Of a DNA stretch of 64,000 bases, positions 9,833-18,108 are shown piece by piece (the first letter of the stretch is position 1; each line of letters starts with the position of its first letter). The DNA comes from Taibaiella soli. GTDB lineage: Bacteria; Bacteroidota; Bacteroidia; Chitinophagales; Chitinophagaceae. The translations under genes were made by a program, and so were the position numbers. Location: the NCBI RefSeq assembly GCF_003236175.1, contig NZ_QKTW01000027.1, positions 125,600 through 189,599 of the forward strand, read 5' to 3'. The notes below the pieces were generated by a model, which did not search any database, was not told the origin of the DNA, and saw only the letters and a program-made list of their open reading frames with translations.

Positions 9833-10495
9833 ATGGGTATTAAAGTAATCATCACAGGTGCAACCGGAATGGTTGGAGAAGGCGTACTGCTGGAATGTTT
9901 GAAGAATCCGGAAGTAGAATCTGTTTTGATTATAAACCGTCGTACGGCTGGCGTGATTCATCCAAAACTGACGGAGATTATTCACACCGATTTTTACAAC
10001 CTCAATCCGATAGCGGATCAGTTGACAGGATATGATGCTTGTTATTTTTGTCTGGGTATTTCTTCAGTTGGCATGAAAGAGCCTGATTATTTTAAGACCA
10101 CTTACACGCTGACGATGCACGTCGCTGAAATACTTTGCCTACGCAATCCAAACATGGTCTTTTGTTACATCTCCGGAGCCGGAACAGATAGCTCTGAAAA
10201 GGGCCGCCAGATGTGGGCGCGCGTGAAAGGCAAAACAGAAAATGATCTCATGAAAATGCCGTGTCGTAACGTGTACGCATTTCGTCCCGGATTTATCAAA
10301 CCAATTGAAGGACAAAAATTCGTCAATAAACTGTACAAATATATCAACTGGATGTTTCCGATCTTCCGCCCGATATTTCCCGGAGGTTTTTGCAGAGTCA
10401 CAGAAATCGCAGATGCTATGATCTACGTAACAACACATGATGTGACAAATAAAGTGGTGACGGGAAAAGATATTATTGCGTTAGCGAGCCGTTAG
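9833..10495 (+). CDS. NAD(P)-dependent epimerase/dehydratase-like Rossmann protein
   Basis: A 220-residue short-chain Rossmann protein. The N-terminal nucleotide-binding motif is VIITGATGMVGEG (residues 5-17), and the second strand ends in NRR, compatible with NADP binding. CYFCLGIS and CYISGAGTDSS are the later strands, and RPGFIKP is the usual substrate-loop start. The classic YxxxK catalytic pair is not clear, which fits the atypical NmrA/HTATIP2-like branch rather than a true sugar epimerase (inference). It stands alone between a terminator and the convergent LysR gene. Substrate unknown. Confidence 0.82.
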   Translation: MGIKVIITGATGMVGEGVLLECLKNPEVESVLIINRRTAGVIHPKLTEIIHTDFYNLNPIADQLTGYDACYFCLGISSVGMKEPDYFKTTYTLTMHVAEILCLRNPNMVFCYISGAGTDSSEKGRQMWARVKGKTENDLMKMPCRNVYAFRPGFIKPIEGQKFVNKLYKYINWMFPIFRPIFPGGFCRVTEIADAMIYVTTHDVTNKVVTGKDIIALASR

Positions 10496-10812
10496 TGGTT
10501 AATTGTATTGTTCTTTTTTGGCACCGACGTATTGTCTCCGGTTCAGCCTGAGTTGCGTCGCACATTTCAGCGCCGGTGCTGCTATTTCCATTTTTTCAAA
10601 AACATGAAGAACCATACCGGCGTGAGCCTTCCATAGGGCGCTCGTGTCTGCCAATTCCGTCAGATTGTATCTGGCTTCACGAGACTGGAGCTATTATAGA
10701 CACAGGAAGGAGCGCTACGTTAACACCTGCGCCAATGGAAATAGAGATTTTGCATCTCTGCTCCTTAGCTTCTCTGCGGGAAATTTTTGAATTTTTACTT
10801 TTGAATTTTACT
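10496..10812. other. Convergent intergenic region
   Basis: This 317-base gap separates the epimerase-like gene and the LysR gene. It holds no convincing coding frame. Its right end (10784-10813) is a micro-repeat of the TTTTGAATTTTTAC type that recurs elsewhere in the window. Confidence 0.5.
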
Positions 10813-11709
10813 TCAAAACGCTTGTTTTTCAAAAACCTCTTTCACCAGTCCGATTTCCTTTTCATACATCGTTTTCTTCCGATTGCCGAAGTACAGCGTA
10901 TTCTCAATCGTATTATTGCCTTCCCAGGCCAATTTGATTTTACCAGCATTCATCTCCGAACGGCACAGAAAATCCGGCACAATAGAGAACCCCTCCGAAT
11001 CACTCAAACAACGGACAATAGAACTGATGTTTGGTACAATATAATTCGGCTTGAAATCGATATGATGTTTGAAATTGCTTTGCCAGAAGCGTTTCAGATG
11101 CTCCATGTCTGCCGCAGTACTATACCAGATCTGTTGTTTTAGCCATTCTTCCGCTTCCGCAACCTTATTTGCTTTTAACAGTGCATTCAACGGCTTTAGA
11201 TTTGTTTTAGATCCGGCTACCATCACAATTCTTTCCTTCGCAAACGCTTTATACTCCAGGTTTTTCTGTTCTTCTTTCTGCGGCGTGATGATCAGATCGA
11301 GCAGACCTTTGTCCAGGTCATGAATCATCTGCGGATATTCGCCAAATTTAATGATGATATTAAACGGTAGCGAAGAAATATGTCGCTCCAAGGTGAACTG
11401 AAACGTCTCGAAACACATGCCGATACTGATTGTAGCACGATCATCCTTTGTGCTTTTATGAAAAAGCTGTTCAGCACTTTCCAGTTTATAAATCGGCTCC
11501 AGGATAAAATTATACAGCACTTTACCACGTTCAGTCGGCACCATTTTCTTCGCCGAACGATCAAATAGTTTATATCCAGTATAAGCTTCCAATGAGTTCA
11601 AATGCAAGCTCACGCCGGGTTGTGAGATAAACAGCGTTTGCGCTGCTCCGGTCAATGTTCCCGTTTCATAAATTGCTTTAAACGTCCGCAGCCATTCCAG
11701 ATTAAGCAT
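10813..11709 (-). CDS. LysR-family transcriptional regulator
   Basis: A 298-residue regulator. Residues 1-60 contain the winged HTH (EWLRTFKAIYETGTLTGAAQ, then SQPGVSLHLNSLE), and residues about 90-290 the periplasmic-binding-like effector domain. It is divergent from the aldo/keto reductase and the two Old Yellow Enzymes, with 103 bases between starts, the typical arrangement for a LysR protein controlling its neighbour. A likely effector is an electrophile or enone handled by those reductases (inference). A TATCTTTG box on its own strand at 11740-11733 may be its -7 element. Confidence 0.92.
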   Translation of the reverse strand: MLNLEWLRTFKAIYETGTLTGAAQTLFISQPGVSLHLNSLEAYTGYKLFDRSAKKMVPTERGKVLYNFILEPIYKLESAEQLFHKSTKDDRATISIGMCFETFQFTLERHISSLPFNIIIKFGEYPQMIHDLDKGLLDLIITPQKEEQKNLEYKAFAKERIVMVAGSKTNLKPLNALLKANKVAEAEEWLKQQIWYSTAADMEHLKRFWQSNFKHHIDFKPNYIVPNISSIVRCLSDSEGFSIVPDFLCRSEMNAGKIKLAWEGNNTIENTLYFGNRKKTMYEKEIGLVKEVFEKQAF

Positions 11710-11717
11710 AGCTTTAT

Positions 11718-11763
11718 ATTATTTTTCTGATACAAAGATACAATTTAAATAATTTTTCTAATA
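11718..11763. promoter_or_regulatory. Direct repeat in the LysR/reductase divergent promoter
   Basis: ATTATTTTTCTGATA (11718-11732) recurs as ATAATTTTTCTAATA (11749-11763), 13 of 15 identical and 31 bp apart, about three helical turns. The repeats flank a TATCTTTG box read on the minus strand (11740-11733). They are candidate LysR operators. Confidence 0.5.
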
Positions 11764-11812
11764 TACTGGATTGACGGAAATTTGTTCCATCAAAATAAGA
11801 AAACGAACAAAA

Positions 11813-12796
11813 ATGGAATATAGAAAACTCGGAAACAGCTCGCTCGAATTATCAACTATCACTTACGGCGCGTTCGCTATTGGCGGTAATATGTGGGGCG
11901 GTAATGAAAAAAACGATTCTATCAGCGCTATCCACGCCGCTCTGGATCATGGGGTTACCTCAATTGACACCGCGCCTTTTTATGGTTTCGGTCTCAGTGA
12001 ACAAATGATTGGTGAAGCATTGAAAGGCAAGGATCGTACGAAGGTACAACTGCTTACAAAATTTGGATTGGTTTGGGATGGCAGCAACAATGGCAAGGGA
12101 GAATTTTTCTTCGATGCAAATGATGAGGGTAAAACAGTTCCAGTCTTTAAATATGCTTCAAAGGCAAACCTGATCAAAGAAGTTGAAGAGAGTCTGAAAC
12201 GCCTGGGCACCGATTATATTGATTTGTTGCAGTTACATTGGCCTGATAATTCAACGTCGATTTCCGAAACAATGGAAGCACTGGAAGCATTGATTCAACA
12301 AGGAAAAATCAGAGCGGCTGGTGTGAGTAATTATAGTGTTACACAAATGCAGGAAGCTGCAAAGACCATCGGTTTGGCTTCCAACCAGGTTTCATACAGT
12401 ATGTTGAACCGCGCCATCGAACAGGAATTAGTGCCTTATACAACTGCAAATAAAATTGGCATCATTGCTTACAGTCCGCTGGAACGGGGTTTGCTTTCCG
12501 GTAAATATTTTAAAGACGCGAAGCTCAGCAATGACGACCATCGCAACGGCTATTTTGGTCAGTTTGACGCAGAGAAAGTAAAAGCTTTGCTGCAAACAAT
12601 TCAGCCAATAGCGGAAGAGAAAAAAGCAACTTTATCACAAATTGTACTTCGGTGGACCACTTTACAAAATGGAATTACTGTAGTGCTGGCCGGTGCGCGA
12701 AATGCAGCACAAGCAATTGAAAATGCCGGCGCCATGAATATAGAATTATCTGCCGGAGAATTGCAAATGATCAACAACGCAATCGCCGGAATTTAA
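11813..12796 (+). CDS. Aldo/keto reductase
   Basis: A 327-residue NADPH-dependent carbonyl reductase of the AKR TIM-barrel family. The catalytic Asp and Tyr are in SIDTAPFYGFGLSEQ, the Lys in LLTKFGL, and the His in LLQLHWPD. The cofactor site is seen in IIAYSPLERGLLSGK. The upstream in-frame codons from 11771 give a charged, non-conserved tail, so the ATG at 11813 is preferred. First gene of a likely operon with two Old Yellow Enzymes, divergent from a LysR regulator. The combination suggests removal of reactive carbonyls and enones (inference). Confidence 0.93.
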   Translation: MEYRKLGNSSLELSTITYGAFAIGGNMWGGNEKNDSISAIHAALDHGVTSIDTAPFYGFGLSEQMIGEALKGKDRTKVQLLTKFGLVWDGSNNGKGEFFFDANDEGKTVPVFKYASKANLIKEVEESLKRLGTDYIDLLQLHWPDNSTSISETMEALEALIQQGKIRAAGVSNYSVTQMQEAAKTIGLASNQVSYSMLNRAIEQELVPYTTANKIGIIAYSPLERGLLSGKYFKDAKLSNDDHRNGYFGQFDAEKVKALLQTIQPIAEEKKATLSQIVLRWTTLQNGITVVLAGARNAAQAIENAGAMNIELSAGELQMINNAIAGI

Positions 12797-12817
12797 GAAC
12801 GTTTAAATATAAGTGTG

Positions 12818-13921
12818 ATGCTATTCACAAAATATGAATTAAGCGGACTGCCGCTTGGTAACAGAATCGTCATGCCGCCAATGACGCGATCCAGAGCTTC
12901 TTCGGGCGAAGTTGCAACCGACCTGATGGCGGAATATTACAGTCAACGTGCTACAGCAGGATTGATCATATCAGAAGGAACACAGATTAGCCGGCAAGGA
13001 CAAGGTTATGCATGGACACCAGGAATTTTTACGGATGAACAGATTCAGGGCTGGCGTAAAGTAACAGATGCAGTTCATAAAAATGGAGGTAAAATATTTG
13101 CACAGCTTTGGCATGTAGGTCGTATATCGCATGTGTCACTGCAGGAAGACGGGGCAGCACCGGTAGCTCCTTCCGCAATTTTAGCCGACGGTGTAAAGGT
13201 TTTTGTAGATGCCAATGGCGATGGGGCCATTGGCGGTGCTGGTGAAATGATACAACACTCCATGCCACGTGAATTGACTATAGGCGAAATACAAAGCATC
13301 ATTAAAGATTATGCACATGCCGCCAAAAACGCTATAACAGCTGGTTTTGACGGTGTGGAATTACACGGTGCCAACGGTTATCTGATTGAGCAGTTCATTG
13401 ATTCGCAAACCAACCTTCGAACAGATGAGTATGGCGGTTCGTTGGAAAATCGTCTTCGCTTTCTACGCGAAGTGGTGACAGCCGTCGCTGATGCGATTGG
13501 TAAAGAAAGAGTGGGCGTACGTCAGGCGCCACTCACAACATTGATGGGTGCGATTGATGATCATCCGGAAGAAACGTATATCGCCGCGGCGAAAATTCTG
13601 AATGAAATCGGAATTGCCTACATCCATATTGCAGAAGCTGACTGGGACAACGCGCCGGTGATGCCGGTTGCCTTTAAGGAAGCCTATCGCAAAGCGTTCT
13701 CCGGCACTTTAATTTATGCAGGAAAATACACAAAAGAACGCTCCGAAGAAGCGCTGACAAAAGGTTGGGCAGATCTTATCGCTTTTGGCCGCCCATTTAT
13801 CGCTAACCCGGATTTGCCGTATCGTTTAGAAAATGACTTGCCTTTAAACGAGCCTGATCGCACTAAGTTTTTCGGTGGCGATGCAAATGGCTATACCGAT
13901 TATTCATTTTATAAAAACTAA
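12818..13921 (+). CDS. Old Yellow Enzyme family alkene reductase (copy 1)
   Basis: An FMN-dependent NAD(P)H:2-enoate reductase, 367 residues. The TIM barrel shows the N-terminal FMN motif RIVMPPMTRSRA, QLWHVGRISH, and the family block AGFDGVELHGANGYLIEQF followed by RTDEYGGSLENR. ATG at 12818 is chosen over the adjoining GTG at 12815. The strand-6 segment reads VGVRQAPLTTLMGA where most relatives have RxSPFGxFNG, so the phosphate-binding Arg is kept but the next residues are unusual. It is 21 bases after the reductase and 3 bases before its paralogue. Confidence 0.94.
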   Translation: MLFTKYELSGLPLGNRIVMPPMTRSRASSGEVATDLMAEYYSQRATAGLIISEGTQISRQGQGYAWTPGIFTDEQIQGWRKVTDAVHKNGGKIFAQLWHVGRISHVSLQEDGAAPVAPSAILADGVKVFVDANGDGAIGGAGEMIQHSMPRELTIGEIQSIIKDYAHAAKNAITAGFDGVELHGANGYLIEQFIDSQTNLRTDEYGGSLENRLRFLREVVTAVADAIGKERVGVRQAPLTTLMGAIDDHPEETYIAAAKILNEIGIAYIHIAEADWDNAPVMPVAFKEAYRKAFSGTLIYAGKYTKERSEEALTKGWADLIAFGRPFIANPDLPYRLENDLPLNEPDRTKFFGGDANGYTDYSFYKN

Positions 13922-13924
13922 GCA

Positions 13925-15031
13925 ATGTCTTTATTCGAATCATTTCATAGTAAACAGCTCCAATTAAAGAATCGAATTGTTATGGCGCCGATGACCCGCG
14001 CGCGCAATCCCAACGGCATTCCGAACGAAATGAACGCACTGTATTATCTGCAACGTAGTGACGCCGGTTTGATTATCACGGAAGGAACAGCAATTTCCGA
14101 TACCGCAATGGGCGTCTTGCATATTCCCGGTCTCTATACGGCTGCTCAAACCGAAGGCTGGAAACTGGTAACAGAAGCTGTGCACAAAAATGGTGCAGTA
14201 ATTTTCACTCAGCTCTGGCATGTTGGCCGTGTATCACATACATCGATACAGCCCAATGGTGGTAAGCCTTTTGGTCCGTCTGATATTCGTGCTAATTCAT
14301 CTGCCTGGGGGTACGATGAAAACGGAAAGGAAAATTTCGTTCCCTGTTCTGAACCACAAGCACTGACAACCGAAGGCGTGGGACAAGTGGTAAATGATTT
14401 TGCCAATGCCGCGAAAAATGCGATTGTTGCAGGATTCGACGGTGTGGAACTGCACGGGGCTAACGGATATCTGATTGAACAGTTTCTGAATCCGTTTGTC
14501 AATAACCGCACGGACGAATACGGAGGTTCTGTCGAAAACAGAAGCCGGTTTCTGCTGGAAGCAATAGACGCGTGTATCGCTGCAATTGGTGCGGATAAAG
14601 TAGCAATTCGTTTAACGCCTTATGGAGGCCTGAATGATTTGCCGTTGTACGATGAAATTGAAACTACTTACCAATACCTCGCTGCTGAACTGCAAAAACG
14701 AAATATCGCTTACATCCATATTATGGATCAGCAATCACGCGGCAGTTTTGCGCTGCCAAAGGATTTTATGAGTCGCTTCCGGACCTGGTATGCCGGTGTG
14801 ATTGTACTCGCTGGCGGAATGAGCAAAGGAATCTCTGAACAAATGATTGCTGACGGCAGCATTGATTTAGCTGGATTCGGCGAACCATTTATTGCGAATC
14901 CTGATCTGGTAGCACGTTTGCAAAACGACTGGCCGTTAACTGCTCCAGAGCGTCACTTACATTATGGTGGCGGAGCACATGGCTATACCGATTACCCATT
15001 TTTTGAAACAGCAGATGTTTGCAGCGCATAG
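13925..15031 (+). CDS. Old Yellow Enzyme family alkene reductase (copy 2)
   Basis: A second FMN-dependent alkene reductase of 368 residues, clearly paralogous to the preceding gene. It has RIVMAPMTRARNP, QLWHVGRVSH, AGFDGVELHGANGYLIEQF and RTDEYGGSVENR, and the more canonical strand-6 segment IRLTPYGGLND. It starts 3 bases after the upstream stop, so the two are certainly cotranscribed. The duplicates have diverged well beyond recent duplication and may cover different enones or nitro-compounds (inference). Transcription may continue into the esterase 67 bases downstream. Confidence 0.94.
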   Translation: MSLFESFHSKQLQLKNRIVMAPMTRARNPNGIPNEMNALYYLQRSDAGLIITEGTAISDTAMGVLHIPGLYTAAQTEGWKLVTEAVHKNGAVIFTQLWHVGRVSHTSIQPNGGKPFGPSDIRANSSAWGYDENGKENFVPCSEPQALTTEGVGQVVNDFANAAKNAIVAGFDGVELHGANGYLIEQFLNPFVNNRTDEYGGSVENRSRFLLEAIDACIAAIGADKVAIRLTPYGGLNDLPLYDEIETTYQYLAAELQKRNIAYIHIMDQQSRGSFALPKDFMSRFRTWYAGVIVLAGGMSKGISEQMIADGSIDLAGFGEPFIANPDLVARLQNDWPLTAPERHLHYGGGAHGYTDYPFFETADVCSA

Positions 15032-15098
15032 ATGGTAAAGCTGTGTTAAAGTAAGTATTCCGGAATATGGTTAACATGTTGCGTGTCGCTAGATCTGT

Positions 15099-15986
15099 AT
15101 GTTTATGTCAAACTACATACCTATGGCAGTACTACGCAGCGTTTTTCTGTTTTCCGGAATGCTTTTTATTTTCAGTAGTTGTCAGCCACGGACAGTAAAG
15201 CAACGTGGTCAGTCATCTGATGTTTCCCGCGATGCTTATTTTAGCATGTATGCACCGTCGGTAAATGACAGCTTTTATATTTCTGTAGCTCTGCCCGAAG
15301 ATTATGATCCGTCAAAAAAATATCCGGTCGTTTATCTGCTCGATGCCAATGTTTATTACAACATTATTGCCGCTACTACAAAAGAATATGGCACCATCGG
15401 CATGCTGGATCCTATGATTGTGGTCGGTATCGGTTACAAAGATTTCCCAACGCTGGATTCACTCCGGAACCGCGATTATACTTATCCGGCGGCAATGCCA
15501 GAACAGGAAATGGCAGCCAGTGGTGGCGCTGAAAAATTTCTTTCTTTCCTGAACGGCCAACTTATCCCTTATATAGACAAGCATTATCCGACAAACCCGC
15601 AACGTACTTTAGCCGGACATTCATTAGGTGGCTACTTCGTGATGTATGCTCTGTTTCAGCATCTGAACGGTATTGATCATAGCTTCACACATTATATTGC
15701 GGCAAGTCCCTCTCTGGAATACAATCAGCAATATTTATTAGGTCGGTTTGATTCTCTTAAGACAACAGCAACTGCAGATTCGCTCACCACATATATCACT
15801 TATGGAGGGCTGGAGGATAAAGAAAATGCGGAAGACGTCAACTTCGTAAAGACAGATTCGCTTTTGCATCATGCAGAGAAGACACTGGCGCGCTTCCCAA
15901 AGCTAAAAACAACAACGGTTACATTTTCGAACATGGTTCATATGGATACACCGTTTCCGAGTTTTATTAAAGGCCTCCAAGATTGA
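15099..15986 (+). CDS. Putative esterase, alpha/beta hydrolase (EstD/IroE type), lipoprotein
   Basis: A 295-residue alpha/beta hydrolase. A hydrophobic leader runs to FIFSSC, a lipobox whose Cys would be lipidated, placing the enzyme in the periplasm or outer membrane. The nucleophile elbow is AGHSLGGYF, and YPVVYLLDANVYYN is the early core strand; a C-terminal NMVHMDTPF supplies the likely catalytic His. Such enzymes hydrolyse siderophore or other esters. The ATG at 15123 (MAVLRSVFLF) gives a 20-residue leader ending at the Cys and is an equally good start. It may belong to the reductase operon. Confidence 0.85.
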   Translation: MFMSNYIPMAVLRSVFLFSGMLFIFSSCQPRTVKQRGQSSDVSRDAYFSMYAPSVNDSFYISVALPEDYDPSKKYPVVYLLDANVYYNIIAATTKEYGTIGMLDPMIVVGIGYKDFPTLDSLRNRDYTYPAAMPEQEMAASGGAEKFLSFLNGQLIPYIDKHYPTNPQRTLAGHSLGGYFVMYALFQHLNGIDHSFTHYIAASPSLEYNQQYLLGRFDSLKTTATADSLTTYITYGGLEDKENAEDVNFVKTDSLLHHAEKTLARFPKLKTTTVTFSNMVHMDTPFPSFIKGLQD

Positions 15987-16086
15987 TGTTTGAAAATTTG
16001 TGATTGACTTTGGTTTATCAGATTTCAGGAAGCCAATTGCAATTGAAGGCCAATCACCAATCTCAAATAAACAAATGACCAAAATG

Positions 16087-16114
16087 AAAAAGGCTTCCCC
16101 CCGGAAGCCTTTTT
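16087..16114. terminator. Bidirectional terminator
   Basis: A perfect 12-bp stem AAAAAGGCTTCC/GGAAGCCTTTTT (16087-16098 and 16103-16114) with a CCCC loop sits between the convergent esterase and lectin-protein genes and can serve both. Confidence 0.92.
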
Positions 16115-16154
16115 ATTATAGAACCACAACCAAAACAAAATGTTTTTGAATGTC

Positions 16155-17687
16155 TTATTTGATGATTTGAATTTTGCTTGTTTGTAAAACACCGTTTGTG
16201 TTTGCAACGCGGCAGATATACATTCCCTCAGTCAGGTTAGATGTTGCGATCTGACCGTTACCATTTACTTCTTGCGTTGCAACGTTTACACCGTTCATGT
16301 TGAAGATAGCTACAGTTACATTACCCGTTGTAGCGATGTTCAGTACATCTTTAGCTGGGTTCGGGTAAAAGTTTACTGATGCAGCAGCTACTTCTTTACC
16401 GATGTTCAGTTTGATTACTTTAGAATATTGGAAAGAGCCATCGTTGTCTACTTGTTTCAGACGGTAGTAGTTAGCGCCGTTCGCAGTGTTGTTATCGGTG
16501 AATTCGTAAGTGTTGTTACCAGTACCTTTTGCAGCGATTGTGCCGATATTTTCAAAAGAAGCACCATCAGTAGAATGTTCGATCTCGAAAGTAGCTGTGT
16601 TTTTTTCGTCAGCAGTAGCCCATGTCAGTTCTGTATTTTCATTTACTGCACTTGCAGTGAAAGAAACCCAGGTAAGACCGAGTGGTTTAGCAGTATTGCC
16701 CATTGCAACGCTGTATTGAACCGTACGTGTGAAAGTCAGAGAAACTGAAGGATCACCAGTCATACCACCGAATTCTACTACGAAACCTAACGTGTTAGAA
16801 GAATCCATATCGCTCCATTTACCGTTTGTTGCAGAGATAGCGCCAGAGTTTTCACCTTTTGTGTTACCACCCTGGTAGTTATCAGGTTGGTTTGTGTTCC
16901 AGTTCATGAAACTATTGCCTTGTGCTACAGGAGCAACTGTGCCATAGTTGTAGAAATTTTGGTGTTTACCATAATCTGTGCTGGAAACGAAAGTTCCTTT
17001 TTCAGGACCAGTAACCCAGTACCAGTTTGCTTCAGAACCGTTTTGATTATTGTAGGTAGCAGTGCCGGTAGCAGCGTTGATCTGAGCTACGTCGTCAGAA
17101 GCGCCCATCCACGCGTCAGCCTGCAGTTTTGCTTTGATGAAATCGTTTTCCGCCTGAGAAGTAGCAGTAGCAAGGTAACCGTGCATACCGTAGAGACGCA
17201 TTGTATCAGCGCTGTATTTAGCAGCTCCCCATGTTTTAGCGCCGGCAACGTATTGGTAGTAGTGACCGTTACCGCTGAAAGTCAGCGCAGAACCGATTGT
17301 GAATGCTACAGATTTAGAACCTGAAGTTGCAGCAGATGTCAGTGTAACGCTGCGGAGTATATTTTGATAGTTGATAGCAGCAGAAGAACCGGAGAAGGTA
17401 AGAACGCCGGTAGTTGCGTTGTAAGAACCAGTGATGCCGTTGATTGCAGTATAGCCGAGTACATCGCCAGACTGAAAACCAGTGATGCTTACTGTTGCGC
17501 CAGTGTAAGTAGTGCTTGCATCCAGCGCAATTGTGGTATCTACTTTATAAGCAGTAGTTGCAGAAGCGGCAACCTGGAGTGCAGTGGCGTTTCCTTTGAT
17601 CGGTGCAGTAGCTGATTGAGCGTTTGCAGCGAAAGTAGCAGTAGCGAGGGCAGCAGCAGCGATCAATTTTGTAAATACTTGTGTCAT
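16155..17687 (-). CDS. Secreted C-type-lectin-domain protein with T9SS sorting tail
   Basis: A 510-residue secreted protein. Signal peptide 1-24 (cut after FAANA), a beta-sandwich of cadherin-like style (about 40-138), a C-type-lectin-like domain (about 141-308: WMGASDD, NWNTNQPDN, GKWSDMD, GFVVEFGG), a fibronectin-III-like domain (335-430) and a Por tail (437-510: FYPNPAKDVLNI to the LTEGMYICRV end). NWNTNQPDN resembles the sugar/Ca2+-binding loop of lectins, so carbohydrate or surface binding is likely. The ATG at 17687 fits the signal peptide; 15 upstream in-frame residues are ignored. Presumably T9SS-exported to the cell surface or medium. Confidence 0.9.
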   Translation of the reverse strand: MTQVFTKLIAAAALATATFAANAQSATAPIKGNATALQVAASATTAYKVDTTIALDASTTYTGATVSITGFQSGDVLGYTAINGITGSYNATTGVLTFSGSSAAINYQNILRSVTLTSAATSGSKSVAFTIGSALTFSGNGHYYQYVAGAKTWGAAKYSADTMRLYGMHGYLATATSQAENDFIKAKLQADAWMGASDDVAQINAATGTATYNNQNGSEANWYWVTGPEKGTFVSSTDYGKHQNFYNYGTVAPVAQGNSFMNWNTNQPDNYQGGNTKGENSGAISATNGKWSDMDSSNTLGFVVEFGGMTGDPSVSLTFTRTVQYSVAMGNTAKPLGLTWVSFTASAVNENTELTWATADEKNTATFEIEHSTDGASFENIGTIAAKGTGNNTYEFTDNNTANGANYYRLKQVDNDGSFQYSKVIKLNIGKEVAAASVNFYPNPAKDVLNIATTGNVTVAIFNMNGVNVATQEVNGNGQIATSNLTEGMYICRVANTNGVLQTSKIQIIK

Positions 17688-18108
17688 TTTGGTTGGCTTT
17701 GGGGGGTGGTTATTTGTTTGTTTTGTTGACACAAAGATGGAACGAGAAACCCGACAGGACAGTTAATCAATTGCTAATGAGTGTGTTGCAAGAAGGCTCT
17801 TAACCAGACGTTTTTAAATCAATTGTTAAGCGATATAGAATCTGATTATAACGATTGAATATTAAGTGCTTCGGAAAGCCTTGCTGGATAAGGGTCTTAG
17901 AGAATGGGCAAATTCAAAAAATGGAAGTGTTTGTAAATCAGTTCGTTTTGTTAAGCTAATTGTTAACCGAAAGGCGCTACCGGGCAACGGGTATCAGAAT
18001 TTGGGCATTTGCGGTTGATTTTGAGTTTATGAGCATGAAAAAGCCGGCTCTATGGCCGGCTTTTCACAAAATATTACTTGCTAGTATCTAATGTCTGATG
18101 CCTAAAAA
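17688..18108. other. Intergenic region upstream of the lectin protein
   Basis: A 421-base region between two minus-strand genes. It contains the terminator of the M16 peptidase near its right end and the lectin promoter region on the left. No coding frame is evident. Confidence 0.5.
18039..18064 (-). terminator. Terminator of the M16 peptidase gene
   Basis: AAAAGCCGGC (18039-18048) pairs perfectly with GCCGGCTTTT (18055-18064) around a 6-base loop, just downstream of the minus-strand stop. Confidence 0.88.

Noticed and set aside
10576-11142. 188-residue plus-strand frame
   Set aside because: Its second half is antisense to the well-supported LysR gene and the first half lacks gene-like composition.
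10813-15986. Secondary-metabolite biosynthesis cluster
   Set aside because: Reductases and an esterase only; no synthase, carrier protein or tailoring core enzymes.
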